Assembly: GCF_902459505.1 (NCBI RefSeq)
Contig: NC_047098.1
Span: forward strand, 34,056,523 to 34,120,522
Direction: 5' to 3'
DNA length: 64,000 bases
Source: Geotrypetes seraphini
Taxonomy: Eukaryota > Chordata > Amphibia > Gymnophiona > Dermophiidae
In this document: positions 32,560 to 43,429 of the stretch, in pieces
Layout: every line of letters starts with the position of its first letter
How positions within the stretch are numbered: the first letter of the stretch is position 1
Notes under the pieces: generated by a model
Databases searched by the model: none
The model's input: the letters and a program-made list of their open reading frames with translations, nothing else
Told to the model about the DNA's origin: nothing
Position numbers and translations under genes: made by a program

Positions 32560-33830
32560 AGAGTCAATTTATCCAAATGGTACTCAATTTTTATATATAA
32601 ATGTTCTTGTGAGGATCACCAATCGAACTCTCACCAAGATATATATCAAGCTCAATATATATCTCAAACGCCTCACCTCTAATGTATAATCCCTAGCTCC
32701 TCAGAAGTACCCTAGATTCAAGCTCCAGATTTAATCCATTTGGTAAAACTGTATTTAGATAATACATCCATCTCTACTCAGCGAAATTCAGTTTTTCTTC
32801 CCAGTTACCTCCCTCCCTACATCATAATGTTCTATTACTCTCCATTTTATTTGTTCTATTGCATGTTTTTTCTGGATCCAATGTTGAACTAGCGGTGCCT
32901 CGAAATTACCCGTAACTATCCGGGATTTATGCTCATTGAGCCGTATCTGAATAGGGCGCTTTGTCCAACCTACTAATACCAGTGGGCAAGGGCAAACAAT
33001 CACAAAGATTACATAGTTTGATTTACAATTTGTGTTATCCTTGGCCCTAATCACCCGCTGGGTCTAGGGGTCCTGCCAACTAGGCCCCTCAATGGTACTA
33101 TCACACCATTGGCAATGATTACATTTAGTATGGCTTCCTTGAATTTCTTCCAAATCTGTTTTTTCCTGGTGTTCTAGGACTTGACCTATTGTTCTACCTT
33201 TTTCAAAAACAAACAAAGGCAGTTCCTCAAATCCCTTTAAAGTCTGTAAAATGGGCCAATGTTGTTTTATAAGATTAATGACCCTGCCAGTATCATCGGA
33301 ATAGGGGAGCACACATACTATTCTCTCTCCATCTAGCTTGTCCTTTTTAGACACATCCTTTTCTTGAAGTAGAAGTTCACATCAGGCTCGTGTATATGCC
33401 TGACAGATAGCTTTTTCAGGGTATCCCCTATCCCTAAAACGTTGTTCCATTTCACTTGCCACAGTTTTGAATTCTTGTAGGGTGGACGATACCCTACGTG
33501 CTCTTAGAAACTGGCTCACCGGGAGACTGTATTTTAGTCGGTAGGGGTGAAAGCTGGTAAAATGCAATAATGTATTGCGAGATACTGGTTTCCTAAACAG
33601 AGTGGTGTTGATCTAGATTTGAGTTTTACTAATCAGGATATCCAAAAATTATATTTTATCTTTCTCAAAAGTGGCTGTAAACTGTAAATTCCGATCCCTC
33701 GTATTGATCCATTGAATATACGTTTCAAATTCTTCTTTTGTGCCATTCCATAGGAAGAAGATATCAAGAAAACGTTTCCACAGTTTGTGAGTAAAAATTG
33801 ATGACGGCTCCAGTGAGGAGACAGCACAAG
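32560..33830 (-). mobile_element. Penelope-like retroelement fossil (RT plus GIY-YIG)
   Basis: Minus-strand pieces occur in Penelope order. An RT piece with 'LWNGTKEEFETYIQW' and 'RDRNLQFTATFEKDKI' (about 33750-33650) follows a partial version of the catalytic FLDD-type region. Then come 'HFTSFHPYRLKYSLPVSQFLRARRV' and 'FRDRGYP' (about 33565-33400), 'LIKQHWPILQTLKGFEELPLFVF' and 'C..CQWCD' (about 33290-33100), and 'VIFVIVCPCPLVLVGWTKRPIQIRLNEH' (about 33010-32920), the GIY-YIG endonuclease with its conserved Arg and following His region. It is broken in a few places, with both ends undefined. Confidence 0.7.
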
Positions 33831-33919
33831 CTAATTATGTTAGCATGTACTAAACTTTAGTAAAACGGCTCCTCAATTAGTCAGCACAAGATGATCTTAG
33901 GCAGTTGTTACATCACTAT

Positions 33920-34090
33920 GGGCTCCTTTTACCAAGCTGCGCTAGTGGTTTTAGCGCGCGCTTAGTGCTCGCTGCAATGCCACATACGCTAGACGCTAAT
34001 GCCTCCATTGGGTTGGCGTTTAGTTTTTCTGTGTAGCGCAAGGGGCAGCGTGCGCTAAAAACGCTACCGCAGCTTAGTAAAAGGAGGCCC
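33920..34090. mobile_element. Palindromic MITE
   Basis: GGGCTCCTTTTACCAAGCTG pairs with CAGCTTAGTAAAAGGAGGCCC (complement). TAT flanks both sides (33917-33919, 34091-34093), a possible 3-bp duplication. Both arms carry 'gcgct'/'agcgc' words. No coding content. Confidence 0.65.
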
Positions 34091-34306
34091 TATGTCTCTT
34101 CTGATGTAATTATATTGTCTTAGGAAGCTTTATTATTGGTCTCCACTTTGCCTGCTTTGAGATTATCAGTTACCCTTGTACCAGTGCATGCTGTAGCTTT
34201 ATGACATGTCCTACAGAGATATGCATATAGCCTTCCTTTTTTAAATTTTATAACATTAATTACCTAATTTTAAACAGGTGTTTTAAATGTGTTTTGCTAT
34301 TTTTCC

Positions 34307-34462
34307 CCTCCCCCCTTTTACAAAACTGTAGCACGGTTTGTAGCGCCAGCCATGGCGGTAACAGCTCCGATGTTCATAGGAATTCTATGAGTGTTGGAAT
34401 TGTTTACCACCATGGCTGGTGCTATAAACCACCCTACAGTTTTGTAAAAAGGGGGTGGGGGA
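34307..34462. mobile_element. Palindromic MITE
   Basis: CCTTTTACAAAACTGTAG-type left arm pairs with CTACAGTTTTGTAAAAAGG. Internal 'gcgccagccatggcggtaac' and 'accaccatggctggtgc' arms also pair, around 'ggaattc'. The same family recurs at 42809-42955. The target duplication is not clear because of flanking C/T runs. Confidence 0.65.
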
Positions 34463-34464
34463 AT

Positions 34465-35060
34465 TTGATAGTACTGTATATTGATTTAGTTTGCTTGCAA
34501 TGTAAATAAATTATATTTTACCATTGTTATACAGTATTTATTTTAATTAATTCTATTTATTTATATGCATGTTTATATTCAGTTTGTAATGGCAGCTTGT
34601 GGCTAATTTAAGATACTTCCTGCTTTGGTCCTTTAACCATTACTCTATAGGTCAATGTTGCATATGACCTTTTCTCCAGTCTCCTACGCTTGTTATGTTT
34701 GCTTTGTTCATATATCTGCTAGGTGAAATCTTTGACCTTACTGAGCTTGTTGACCTCTACATTTTTCCCCCTATGGACAAAATCTCCATCTTGGCTCACT
34801 TATGGAGGCAAGGTCTCACAAGTCTTCTCTTTCCCCCACCACTTCCCTACAGCTTATTGTCTTTTCACCAGATCTACATTAAGTAATTCAATATTCAGTA
34901 CTTCAATATCATTCTACATTTTCTTCTGCGGAGGTCATGCGCCTATAGAAGAAAAAATTTAGACAAACTCTGCCTCTTTCACTCTTGTTTCAACTTCCTT
35001 GATGCAGTAAGTCACCTCATTTTACTTATCCGTATTAAGCAGTTGAAAATTAGAGACGGG
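34465..35060. other. Unassigned DNA
   Basis: AT-rich sequence with no recognised gene. Frames at 34695-34962 overlap in different frames and have no domain. Confidence 0.4.
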
Positions 35061-35065
35061 GGCCC

Positions 35066-36230
35066 AGATGCACTAACGATTGTCACTAAACCGCTTGAAT
35101 ACTTGGTTTAGCACGACTTTATTTTGCTGACTGATGTATTCAATGGCTTTTCTGTGCGTCTGTTGCAGCCTCCGACTCTGCTATGCAAACAACCTTGTTA
35201 GTATTAAAATTAGATCATTAATATTAAAACCAGCCCACCAACTGATGCCCTAACATCACTTCAAGATAGACAAAATATAGTGATTAGTTACACCAACCTG
35301 AAAAAAATGACAGGTCTGTAACTGTGGCCTTAGGCCCCCTTCCTGGTGCATGCTGGGATGCACTGGGGAGGGGCCTCCTACTGGTTCAGATACCTAAGGC
35401 CACTCCTATGGGAGAGGCCTTAGGTATTTGGGCCAATAGGAGTCTTAGGCCCTTCCCCAGTGCACCCCAGGATGCACTGGAAAGTAAGTGGAAGGTTCGC
35501 CATTTTGAAGAGACACACCTGCCGACAAGAGGGAGTGGCATCTCTTTTGCTGGCTTTCTACAAGGTACTGAATCCCCCAAGCCCCCCCCCAAACCACTAG
35601 GGCTCTCTTGGGGACTTGTTGGTGGGAGAGGGTGTGGAAGGGAGTCCAGGTTTTGATCAGTCAGGGATGTGGGGGTGGTACGGGTGGGTGAGGCAGGAGG
35701 GAGTAAGCATCCCTCCTGCTGATTTTTTAAAAGTTGTTGAGGAGGGGGGGCCATCATCTGGGGGGGGGGTTTCAGGGTGTGTGTGAGGGGGTTCGGGTGG
35801 CCAAGGCAGGAGGAAGTAGGCATCTCTCTTGCTGGTGATCTTTATGGAGGGGGTAGTTCGGGTGGCTGTGATCTTTGCGGGGGGAAGGGGGAGCATTGGG
35901 AATAGGGCCTGGGAGTGTGGGGGTAAAGGTTTCCATGGCAGGAGGGAATGGGCATCCCTCCTGCCTCTCTCTTTTTTTTCAGGACTGTCTTTGGGGATCA
36001 GCCTGACTTTTTTTTTAATGGGGACATATATTGTGCTTGTGTAACACTTGCACAATATCTGTGCCATTAAAAAGAAGAAAAAGTCTTCCTGCCCTGAACA
36101 GCTAAGTGGCAGGAGACTGCTTCGAGGCTTTCCCTGCCAGCTCTGCACATGTATGAGTCGCTTTCTCGACAACTGCTTGGATGGGATTACAGCGAACCTC
36201 CGCAAAACTAATTTGTATGCAAACTTATTG
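35066..36230. repeat. GC-rich modular repeat element
   Basis: The left edge ('gggcccagatgcactaac') looks like the end of a DNA transposon, but no matching right end is found. From 35320 to 35980 a module of about 120-140 bp recurs about four times, each marked by an 'aggagggagt.ggcatc' box followed by 'ctcctgct/cctg' and 'ttttt' (about 35529, 35695, 35807 and 35942). The long antisense frames at 35386-36265 follow from this composition. The same box occurs inside the foldback element at 23.37-23.83 kb. Confidence 0.5.
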
Positions 36231-36566
36231 GAACTTGGAAACATTGAAACATTAAAATCAAACAACTATTTTTTTGTGTATCTGGGTCTGGGTCTCTTAA
36301 GAATATTGGATTGTTTAGTAAATGTTGAATACTGCACTGGGAAATGCAATATGAGAATGGGTGATAATTTGTGTGCCAGCACTGTGTTTTTATGATGTAT
36401 TTTCATGATGCATTGTTATTTTTTTTGTTAGAATTATATTCAGTGAACCATTTGAGTTGGAATACATTTAAAGAGAATAATATAAAACATCAAAAATTAT
36501 TTTTATTATAATCTGATTTAGAATATTGGTTAAAAGTAGAATATCAGATTTGGTAAAGAAATAATG

Positions 36567-37142
36567 TTCATTCATTTAAGCATGACTTTTTATCATACTG
36601 CAATACTCATAAAATAAAATATATTAATTAAATAAATAAATAAAGATATATATGTATATATATATATATATGCACCTCCACTCTAAACAAGTGCCGTGGT
36701 ATGTGAAAAAGTGTTCAGTGTCCTTATTCAAGCCACTTGAGAGATAAAATTGGGACCATCATATCATTCTTTCAGTCCCATCCATTAGTTGCTTTTACAT
36801 ACATTCCTTAAATGCATTGATTGTATATCCAGATAAAAATAGATTACTTATCTTTTCTGAAGCGGCTTGGCAGGAACATGATGTTTTCTGGATATACAAT
36901 CAATGCATTTAAGGAATGTATGTAAAAACAACTAATGGATGGGACTGAAAGAGTGATATGATGGTCCCAATTTTATCTCTCAAGTGGCTTGAATGCGGGA
37001 AATAAGGACACTGAACACTTTTTCACATACCACGGCACTTGTTTACAGTGGAGGTGTGTATATATATATACTGTATATATATTTAATTTATATATTTTAT
37101 GAGTATTGCAGTATGATAAAAAGTCATGCTTAAATGAATGAA
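36567..37142. repeat. Long near-perfect palindrome
   Basis: The sequence from 36567 rightward is repeated as its complement from 37142 leftward. Inner arms (about 36674-36834 and 36889-37053) are almost identical, and the outer arms include 'catgactttttatcatactg'. Between them lie unequal (TA)n tracts (36645-36671, 37057-37080). The spacer of about 54 bp (36835-36888) is unique. No terminal signature of a known transposon was recognised. Confidence 0.8.
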
Positions 37143-37144
37143 GT

Positions 37145-37365
37145 TTGAACTAAGTGCATGACCAATTGAAAGACACTGTACTCCGATAATATATTGAGAA
37201 AGAAATAAATGTAATATTTTACTTGCATGTTAAGCAACAGTAATGTTAATACATTAATAAATATACTAAATATGTGTTATTGTACTACTCTATCTGTAAA
37301 GAGGATTAACATTGGCCAAGGGTTCTTAAGCCCACAACAAATTCTGAAGAAAAAAAACAAACAAT
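37145..37365. other. Unassigned AT-rich DNA
   Basis: Nothing recognised. Confidence 0.35.
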
Positions 37366-37480
37366 AATAATAATAACAGCTTATATACCGCAATACCGTG
37401 AAGTTCTATGCGGTTTACAAAGATTAAGCAAAGGTAGAAATTGAATGACTTTAAGAGGGGAGGAAAAAAGAGGGTTAATA
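37364..37480 (-). mobile_element. L2-type LINE 3' tail
   Basis: A short (AAT)n tract leads into 'cagcttatataccgcaatac' and 'gttctatgcggtttacaaag', the tail type found at other minus-strand LINE ends here (about 670, 6690 and 62730). No coding part is left. Confidence 0.55.
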
Positions 37481-37680
37481 GGACAGGAAATCCATTTTTG
37501 AGGAGAGAACGTTGCCAGATCTTTTCATGTCTGATCAGTTTATCCCCGATTGATCAGTTCCAACCACATGTATGTTCTTAACAGTGGTATTTACAAATAC
37601 GATGACAAGTAATTGTATGTTTGCACTATGCTCAATGGTATTTCATGGATTTTAATGACATTTCTATCTGTACAGCTTGT

Positions 37681-37696
37681 CCACAAGGTGGCAGTG
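37681..37696 (+). promoter_or_regulatory. Candidate CTCF site
   Basis: CCACAAGGTGGCAGTG matches the core of the CTCF consensus (CCAC..GG.GGCAG), about 1.2 kb upstream of the presumed first exon end. It is a motif match only; occupancy is unknown. Confidence 0.5.
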
Positions 37697-37881
37697 ACCA
37701 CAGTGTATAAGAAGCTGAGAGGTACAGAATTACCTTTCGAATCTTTGTGATATCTTTCCAAAACACCTAACAAAAACATTGCTACGGTACACGAGCTGTC
37801 AAGACGTTGCACGGCTCTTTTTCAAAAGTACCACATATTGTGCAGGAGTAGCTCTATCACCCTGCCAAGCTAGCTCTCCGA

Positions 37882-37896
37882 GTTTCCCATGGCAAC
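37882..37896. promoter_or_regulatory. Candidate RFX X-box
   Basis: GTTTCCCATGGCAAC is an imperfect palindrome fitting the RFX X-box pattern. X-boxes are typical of ciliary and some housekeeping promoters. It lies 35 bp left of the SBS-like element and just outside the CpG-dense core. Confidence 0.5.
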
Positions 37897-37931
37897 AAAA
37901 CCCCCAAACCGGCACCAGGAAGGCCTGCTTA

Positions 37932-37954
37932 GGCATCTTGGGAATCGTAGTCCC
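37932..37954 (-). promoter_or_regulatory. Candidate ZNF143/THAP11 (SBS) element
   Basis: On the minus strand ACTACGATTCCCAAGATGC follows the long SBS consensus (ACTACAATTCCCAGCATGC) with few differences. Such elements sit close to transcription starts of CpG-island genes, often divergent ones. That raises the possibility of a second, leftward transcript from this promoter. Confidence 0.65.
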
Positions 37955-38094
37955 ACCCTTTAAGACTGGGCTTCTAAGGAAGATCCACTGAAGGCTATGA
38001 CTACAAAACATCGCAGCGCCTCCTCATAAAGTTCATGAGGAACAAGCAAAGAAAGCGACCCTATCATCCCCGTTGCACCTTTCACTCGCAAGAA

Positions 38095-38950
38095 CGAAAC
38101 GATATCTCGCGAGAACTCGGGTGTTAGCCGTGAAGTGTGGCATGCGCAAAACGCAGTGCATCTACGCGCGCGCGCGCGCTCCGACGTGCTGATTCGCGGG
38201 GTAAGGACGGCGCGCGCTCGCTGACTCGCGCGCAGTTTCGCGCGGGGAGAAGCTGCTGGCGGGCTGGCGCGCGCTCGTGGGCTCACCGTCTCGCGCAGAG
38301 GGCAAGGTAGCGCGTGCTCGCTGGTTCTCACTCTTGCGCGGGTGCACGCTGGCAGGCCGGCGCGCGGCCGACCGCTCGTTCGTTCGGACGGAACGCTGTG
38401 ACTGACTGGGGTTGTGTGTGAGGAGGAGCAGGGAGGAGACGGAGAAACTGACGGAGCGAAGGACTGCATTGCCGCCTGGGACCGGGACTGCCAGTGCCTG
38501 TTTCTCTGTCTGGGTTGGAGCCGCGCGATCGGGATTTAATCTTATACCAGGGAGGCAAAAACTAAGGAAACACGTCCACACAGCCAGCGACCGCTGTCTT
38601 TCCGCCTCTGCCGGCGGGGACCGCCGGGGCCTGGGTGCGGCGGGGAAGGGGGGCCTTGCCTGGCCGGGGCCGGCCGAATCCCGGGCCTGCTCTCCTTCCC
38701 CTAAGTCCCGGCCCCTCTCTCCGCGCCATCTTGGCTGAGCCCGTGCTCCGAGGCACTTCCTCAGGGCCCCCGTCGCCGGCTTTGGCGCATTACTCTCCGG
38801 AGGTGGCTTTAGCTGGCCTTCACTCGTTTTATTTTGCGGAGCAGCTCCCTCCCTGAAACATCTCTTCCCGTATTCTCGAGAGTTTCTGTCCTAGCGGATC
38901 TCATTCCCCACGGGATCTTGGACTCGAGGGAAAGTGGCCTTTTACAAAAG
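38095..38950 (+). promoter_or_regulatory. CpG-island promoter and probable non-coding first exon
   Basis: This is a strong CpG cluster with CGCG runs (38165-38182) and no transposon signature. It ends at a consensus splice donor, ACAAAAG|GTGAGATT, with the exon ending at 38950. No convincing ATG frame enters the donor, so the exon is likely 5' UTR and the coding start lies farther right, outside what I can identify. Open frames on both strands at 37960-38860 are composition artefacts. The start site cannot be placed exactly. The gene is not recognised. Confidence 0.65.
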
Positions 38951-40900
38951 GTGAGATTTGCTCTCCGAGCCGCTGTATTGTTATTTGCACTGCTGCAAGG
39001 GCGACATTTCTGTGGCTCTTTATAGATGCGATGTGTTTCTGTACAGCGTTATAAGGAGGGACTGGAGTATTGGGGATGGGAGGAGGCTTAATAAGAGGGT
39101 GGGTGGATGTATTTCCTGTGTGCCCCTCTCTCCTTGCGCGTTCACTGCTGCAGTGCTGCAGATCTTGGACGGACCCTGTGTGTGTTACTGTACACGGGAG
39201 GGAGGAGGGGGCAGTGGGAAGGTAATGAATGGATGCTTTTACGTCAGAAAGGTTGGCTAATTTTTCGAGGATATTTTTAATAACACTGCCCTGTCCAGAT
39301 TAGTGATGTCATAGGCAATCAACGAATCCGTATAGAGAGCATTATATTTTTGTGTAAGATGTTTTCAGACGTAATGGATTAATAGATGCTGATGTACTAG
39401 TTTGTTTTGCTGTAAATATTCAGCTGACTTTACTTTTAAGTTGATTCCTGATTTATATTCAGCGGCCTTTAACAATGCCCTTTTAGTTTTGCTGTAAATG
39501 ACCTAATCCCTGTACATTAAAAAAAAATGGTTTTATATTTATATTCATGAAACAAACGTTACAATCTAATTTGCTACAATGTATCTGCTAAACTTATTCT
39601 GTATTTCATTTGTTAAAATATACTGAATGTGGTATATAAGGAGTGTTTAGAATTGTCATGGTTTGTTGTCAAATCCTCCTCACTGTGCTCTCTCACAAGT
39701 CATTGAAGACTTTTCTTCAAGATATTATCTTGAAGGTATACGTCTATAAAGACTAGTTTTGTATATATATTTTTTTTCTTTAACGTGGTATCCTTGTTTT
39801 AAGAACAGGAGATATAAAATGTGTAACAATGTTTCTGGGCCGTCTGTCATAAAATATTTAATGTTTTGTTAAAGGGTCCTCTGTTTGCTGTCTGACTGAC
39901 TGAGCTACAAATTGTTTTAGCTGGTTGGAAAAAAAATGATTGAACAAAAGAATGGATTTCTTCCATTTTAAAATAAGGCTCCTATGGCCCTGATATCACT
40001 TTCCCACAATTGTCAAAGCCAGATTAGAGAAAAGGCTGCGACAGCCATTACTTTTAGAAGTGGTTTGCTGCTGGTCATTCATTTACATTAATTTCACCTC
40101 ATTTGAAGTTCAAGATAAATATACTCAAGATAGACATTTTATATATCTATGTTGTGATGACAAATGTTATTTTTCTCTTGCCATTTTAATGTGCAGTAAT
40201 AATGTTTGAGGCATAAGTCTTTCTCTGTGATGAAAGTTTTGAAATTAGTTGTCTCATAAATATGTTTGTTTTCAAAGTGAAGCAGTTATTCACTGCATTG
40301 ACTGACAGGGTTTCTCTTTACATTTGTAAATCATAATCTTTTTCCCTACAATTTAAGGAATCTTTTTATTATAAAATAAATTCTTGTAAAATAAGGCTGG
40401 TCATTTTGGTTCATTTTAATTTGTTTAGATTCACAAGCACTCACATGGCTGAATCTCTCTGGAGGCTATTAAGGGGATAATAGTGGATGTTTGTGCAGTG
40501 GCCATGCTAGACGTCTTGAGGGCAGGTATAGGAAAGGTGAGTGCTGAAGGAAGTCATGCTCTGTGGCTGTACAAACAATAACTGGGTAGACCGGATTGTC
40601 CAGATGGCCTTTTTTGGATGTTGTTTATTGTATGACCATTCTGTAGACATTAAAAAAAAATTATACAACATAATAAGAAACTAACAATTCTTTCAGTAAT
40701 TACACATTTTTCAGGTTCAGATTCATTTTATTTTGTATACCACTTAGACAAACTGTGTGAAAATTTTCTCGTATGTAACAAAGCTGGAAAATTAGGTTTT
40801 TTTTGTAAAAAAAATGGTTTTTGGTGACTGGTTTCATAACTTAAAGCATTTTTCCCTTGTTGTAGTTAATGTATTAAAAAATGCGATCAATGTAAACTTT
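38951..40900 (+). other. Probable start of intron 1, unique sequence
   Basis: After the donor the sequence is AT-rich and free of recognisable repeats for almost 2 kb, unusual for this window. No exon with flanking splice sites was found. The low repeat load next to a promoter may reflect regulatory constraint (inference). Confidence 0.45.
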
Positions 40901-40904
40901 TTAG

Positions 40905-41595
40905 ATAAGAACGTAAGAATAGCCTTACTGGATCAGACTAGTGGGCCATCTAGCCAAAAGCCTGTCTTCATGATGGCCAATCCAGGTCATTAGTACCTGG
41001 CAAAAACCCAAATAGTATCAACATTCCAGGGCACAACCTTTGGCAATATGTTCTAGAACATAACTATTCTCTGAGTGAAAAAATATTTCCTCCTATTGGT
41101 TTTACTTTGTAACATTTTATTGAAGAAATGCAATAAATACATAATAATATAACACAGTAAAATAGTCATTACATTTAAATTGACCATATTAACTTCTAAT
41201 AAATGTTTATCATTCCTTCAAAATAAATTTTTAAACAGGACTTTATTTTCCTGTAACTTCGAGTGTCCTCTAGTCTATGTAATTTTTTATGGAGTAAAAA
41301 AAAAAAATCAATCCTCTTGTACCCGTTCTATATACCACTCAGGATTTTGTAAACAATTCATATCTCCCTCAGCCATCTCTTTTCCAAGCTGAAGAGCCCT
41401 AACCTCTTTCTTCATATGAAAGGAGAAATAATGTCTTTAAAGGTGCATAAGAGAGGAGTTCTATTCCCTTTTTCATCTTGATTGCTCTTCTTTGAACCTT
41501 TTCTAGTTCTGCTATACCTTTTTTGAGATAAGGCAACCAGAATTGAATGGAATACTCAAGGTGAGGTCACACCATCAAGTGATACAGAGGTGTTA
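40905..41595 (-). mobile_element. CR1 LINE, C-terminal region, with an internal gap
   Basis: On plus it starts 'aagaacgtaagaatagcctt', the reverse of a CR1 3' terminus, followed by 'gatggccaatccaggtcatt'. After a diverged stretch (41098-41215, possibly an insertion), 'cttcgagtgtcctctagtct' and 'tgattgctcttctttgaacc' continue in minus the 'RGHSKL' and 'VQRRAIKM' region. It closely resembles the 60-kb copy in reverse. The hAT element at 41600 interrupts it, and a few bases resume after 43662. Confidence 0.65.
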
Positions 41596-41735
41596 TAACC
41601 AGTGTTCCCGCTAAGGTGCGTTGGCCTGCGCGCGCGCACAAAATATTACATCGCAGCGCAAAGTTTCTCTTCACAGCGCACACACGCGTCGCAAAGGTAA
41701 GGGGAGGTAAGGTAAGGGGACGCATTGGGGGGATT

Positions 41736-42255
41736 GCACTTCCCCACAATTGCCATGCTTCGGTTCCTCTTCTTCCTTCCTTCCTCCCCCCCCCCCCGCG
41801 GGACCCTGCGGCACCATCAACTCTTACTCCCTCTAATGTCGGCCCTGCAGCTCCAGACTTCCTCGCACCTTCTCCCCTCCCCCTTTGGATCGCTATTATT
41901 TTAAATGTTATAGCCGCGGAGCTGTATCCATCAGTGGAGATGTCTAACCTCGGCCTGCCCCGGAACTCTTACTGCAACAGTGACTTCCTGTTCCTGCCTA
42001 GACGGGCGGCTGCTGCAGTAAGAGTTCCGGGGCAGGCCGAGGTTAGACATCTCCACTGATGGATACAGCTCCGCGGCTATAACATTTAAAATAATAGCGA
42101 TCCAAAGGGGGAGGGGAGAAGGTGCGAGGAAGTCTGGAGCTGCAGGGCCGACATTAGAGGGAGTAAGAGTTGATGGTGCCGCAGGGTCCCGCGGGGGGGG
42201 GGGGGAGGAAGGAAGGAAGAAGAGGAACCGAAGCATGGCAATTGTGGGGAAGTGC
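41736..42255. repeat. Palindrome with about 241-bp arms
   Basis: Segment 41736-41976 and the complement of 42014-42255 are nearly identical, including a C-run/G-run pair and 'cgcggagctgtatccatcag'. The loop is 37 bp (41977-42013). Translated frames from both sides give the same peptide text, which explains the mirrored open frames. It lies inside the composite hAT element. Confidence 0.8.
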
Positions 42256-42256
42256 A

Positions 42257-42700
42257 GAGCTGCAGGGAAGAGTGTTGCGGTACCCAGCTGGAGGGAGAAG
42301 GAAGATGAGGGAGGGAATTAAAGGAGATGCCAGGGCTTGGAGCGTAGGAGGAAGGTATGCCAGTCTAAGGGAAAAGGAAGGGGGAGATGTGAGAGCATGG
42401 AGGGGGAACGAAAGATGGAAGAAAAGGAAAGGAGAGAGATGCCAGAGAATCAGGGAAGGGGAGATACCAGACTATGAGGAGAGGTGTGGGAGAGGGAAGG
42501 CGAGGAGAGAGATGCCAGACCAATGGGGTGAAAGGAGAGATGGAAGGGGGAGGCATACAGTTTCTGGAAGGGGCATAGAAGGAGAGAAGATGCCATATAG
42601 GGGAAGAGAGATGGCAGACAGTGAATGGAAGGAAGAGAGTTACAAGAAGATGAGGAAAGGAGAAACCACAGAAGACAAAGGTAGAAAAAAATTTCTATTT
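42257..42700. repeat. Purine-rich degenerate repeats
   Basis: GGAGAGAGATGCCAGA-like words recur at about 40-60 bp spacing (for example near 42431 and 42508), a decayed minisatellite within the hAT element. The plus frame 42170-42739 is not a gene. Confidence 0.5.
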
Positions 42701-42808
42701 ATTTATTGCTTTAGGAGACATGTGTCACTGTTTCTGTGAAGCATTGTATGCAGAGTCCAGCTTCTTGCTGGTTCAATTTAACCTTTGTCTATGTATTTTT
42801 ATTTTATC

Positions 42809-42955
42809 CCCCCTTTTACAAAACTGTGAAGCGTTTTTAGCACCAGCCTTGGTGGTAGCAGCTCTGATGCTCAGAATTTTATGAGCATCAGAGCTGTTAC
42901 CTCCGTAGCTAAAATCCACACTACAGTTTTGTAAAAGAGGGAGGGGTTAGTTTGT
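42809..42955. mobile_element. Palindromic MITE
   Basis: It is the same family as 34307-34462: 'ccttttacaaaactgtg' and 'acagttttgtaaaagagg' ends, with arms around 'cagctctgatgctcag' / 'gagcatcagagctg'. It is nested in the composite hAT element. Confidence 0.65.
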
Positions 42956-43429
42956 GATTACATATTCCTTACTAGGCGAAGGTGTTTTCTGTGTTCTGTG
43001 TGTTCGAAAGACATGGTTTTCTGTTAGGATTGACGGTGTAGGATTGATCTGTGCTGGTCTGGCTTGTTTAGTTTTACAATGGGTGTATTGATGTACTGCT
43101 CACTGCAATATGTAAGATGCTGCCTTTTCCTAGGTACTCATGTGTGACGTGTGGTTTGTTACTAAAAATCATGTTTTTCTTACAGATGGGGGGGGGGGTG
43201 CCAAAAAATGATGGGCCCCGGATGTTACATATGCTAGGTACGCCACTGTATGTAAAGATACCAGAAAGCTGGCGTAGCAAAAACTTCTAAGTTTTGAGTA
43301 TTTAACCCTCCCACAATCTCACGGGCACTCGTTTCAAGTTTATTGAGATTTTGATTTAAACGCAATATCAAATATTTTCAATGCGTATAACAAAAATAAA
43401 TTTGGGGAAATAAATAAAACCATTTGAAC

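Noticed and set aside
35386-36265. Pro-rich minus frames of 145 and 202 residues
   Set aside because: They arise from GC-rich repeated modules, with repeated peptide blocks and no domain.
36645-37080. CRISPR-like or tandem array
   Set aside because: It is a single palindrome with TA tracts, not spaced direct repeats, and the window is clearly vertebrate.
37960-38860. Several overlapping Arg/Ala/Pro-rich frames
   Set aside because: They lie in a CpG island with CGCG runs. None has a convincing start or splices into the donor at 38950.
42170-42739. A 189-residue plus frame rich in Arg, Glu and Gly
   Set aside because: It is read through purine-rich degenerate repeats inside a hAT element and starts within one arm of a palindrome.
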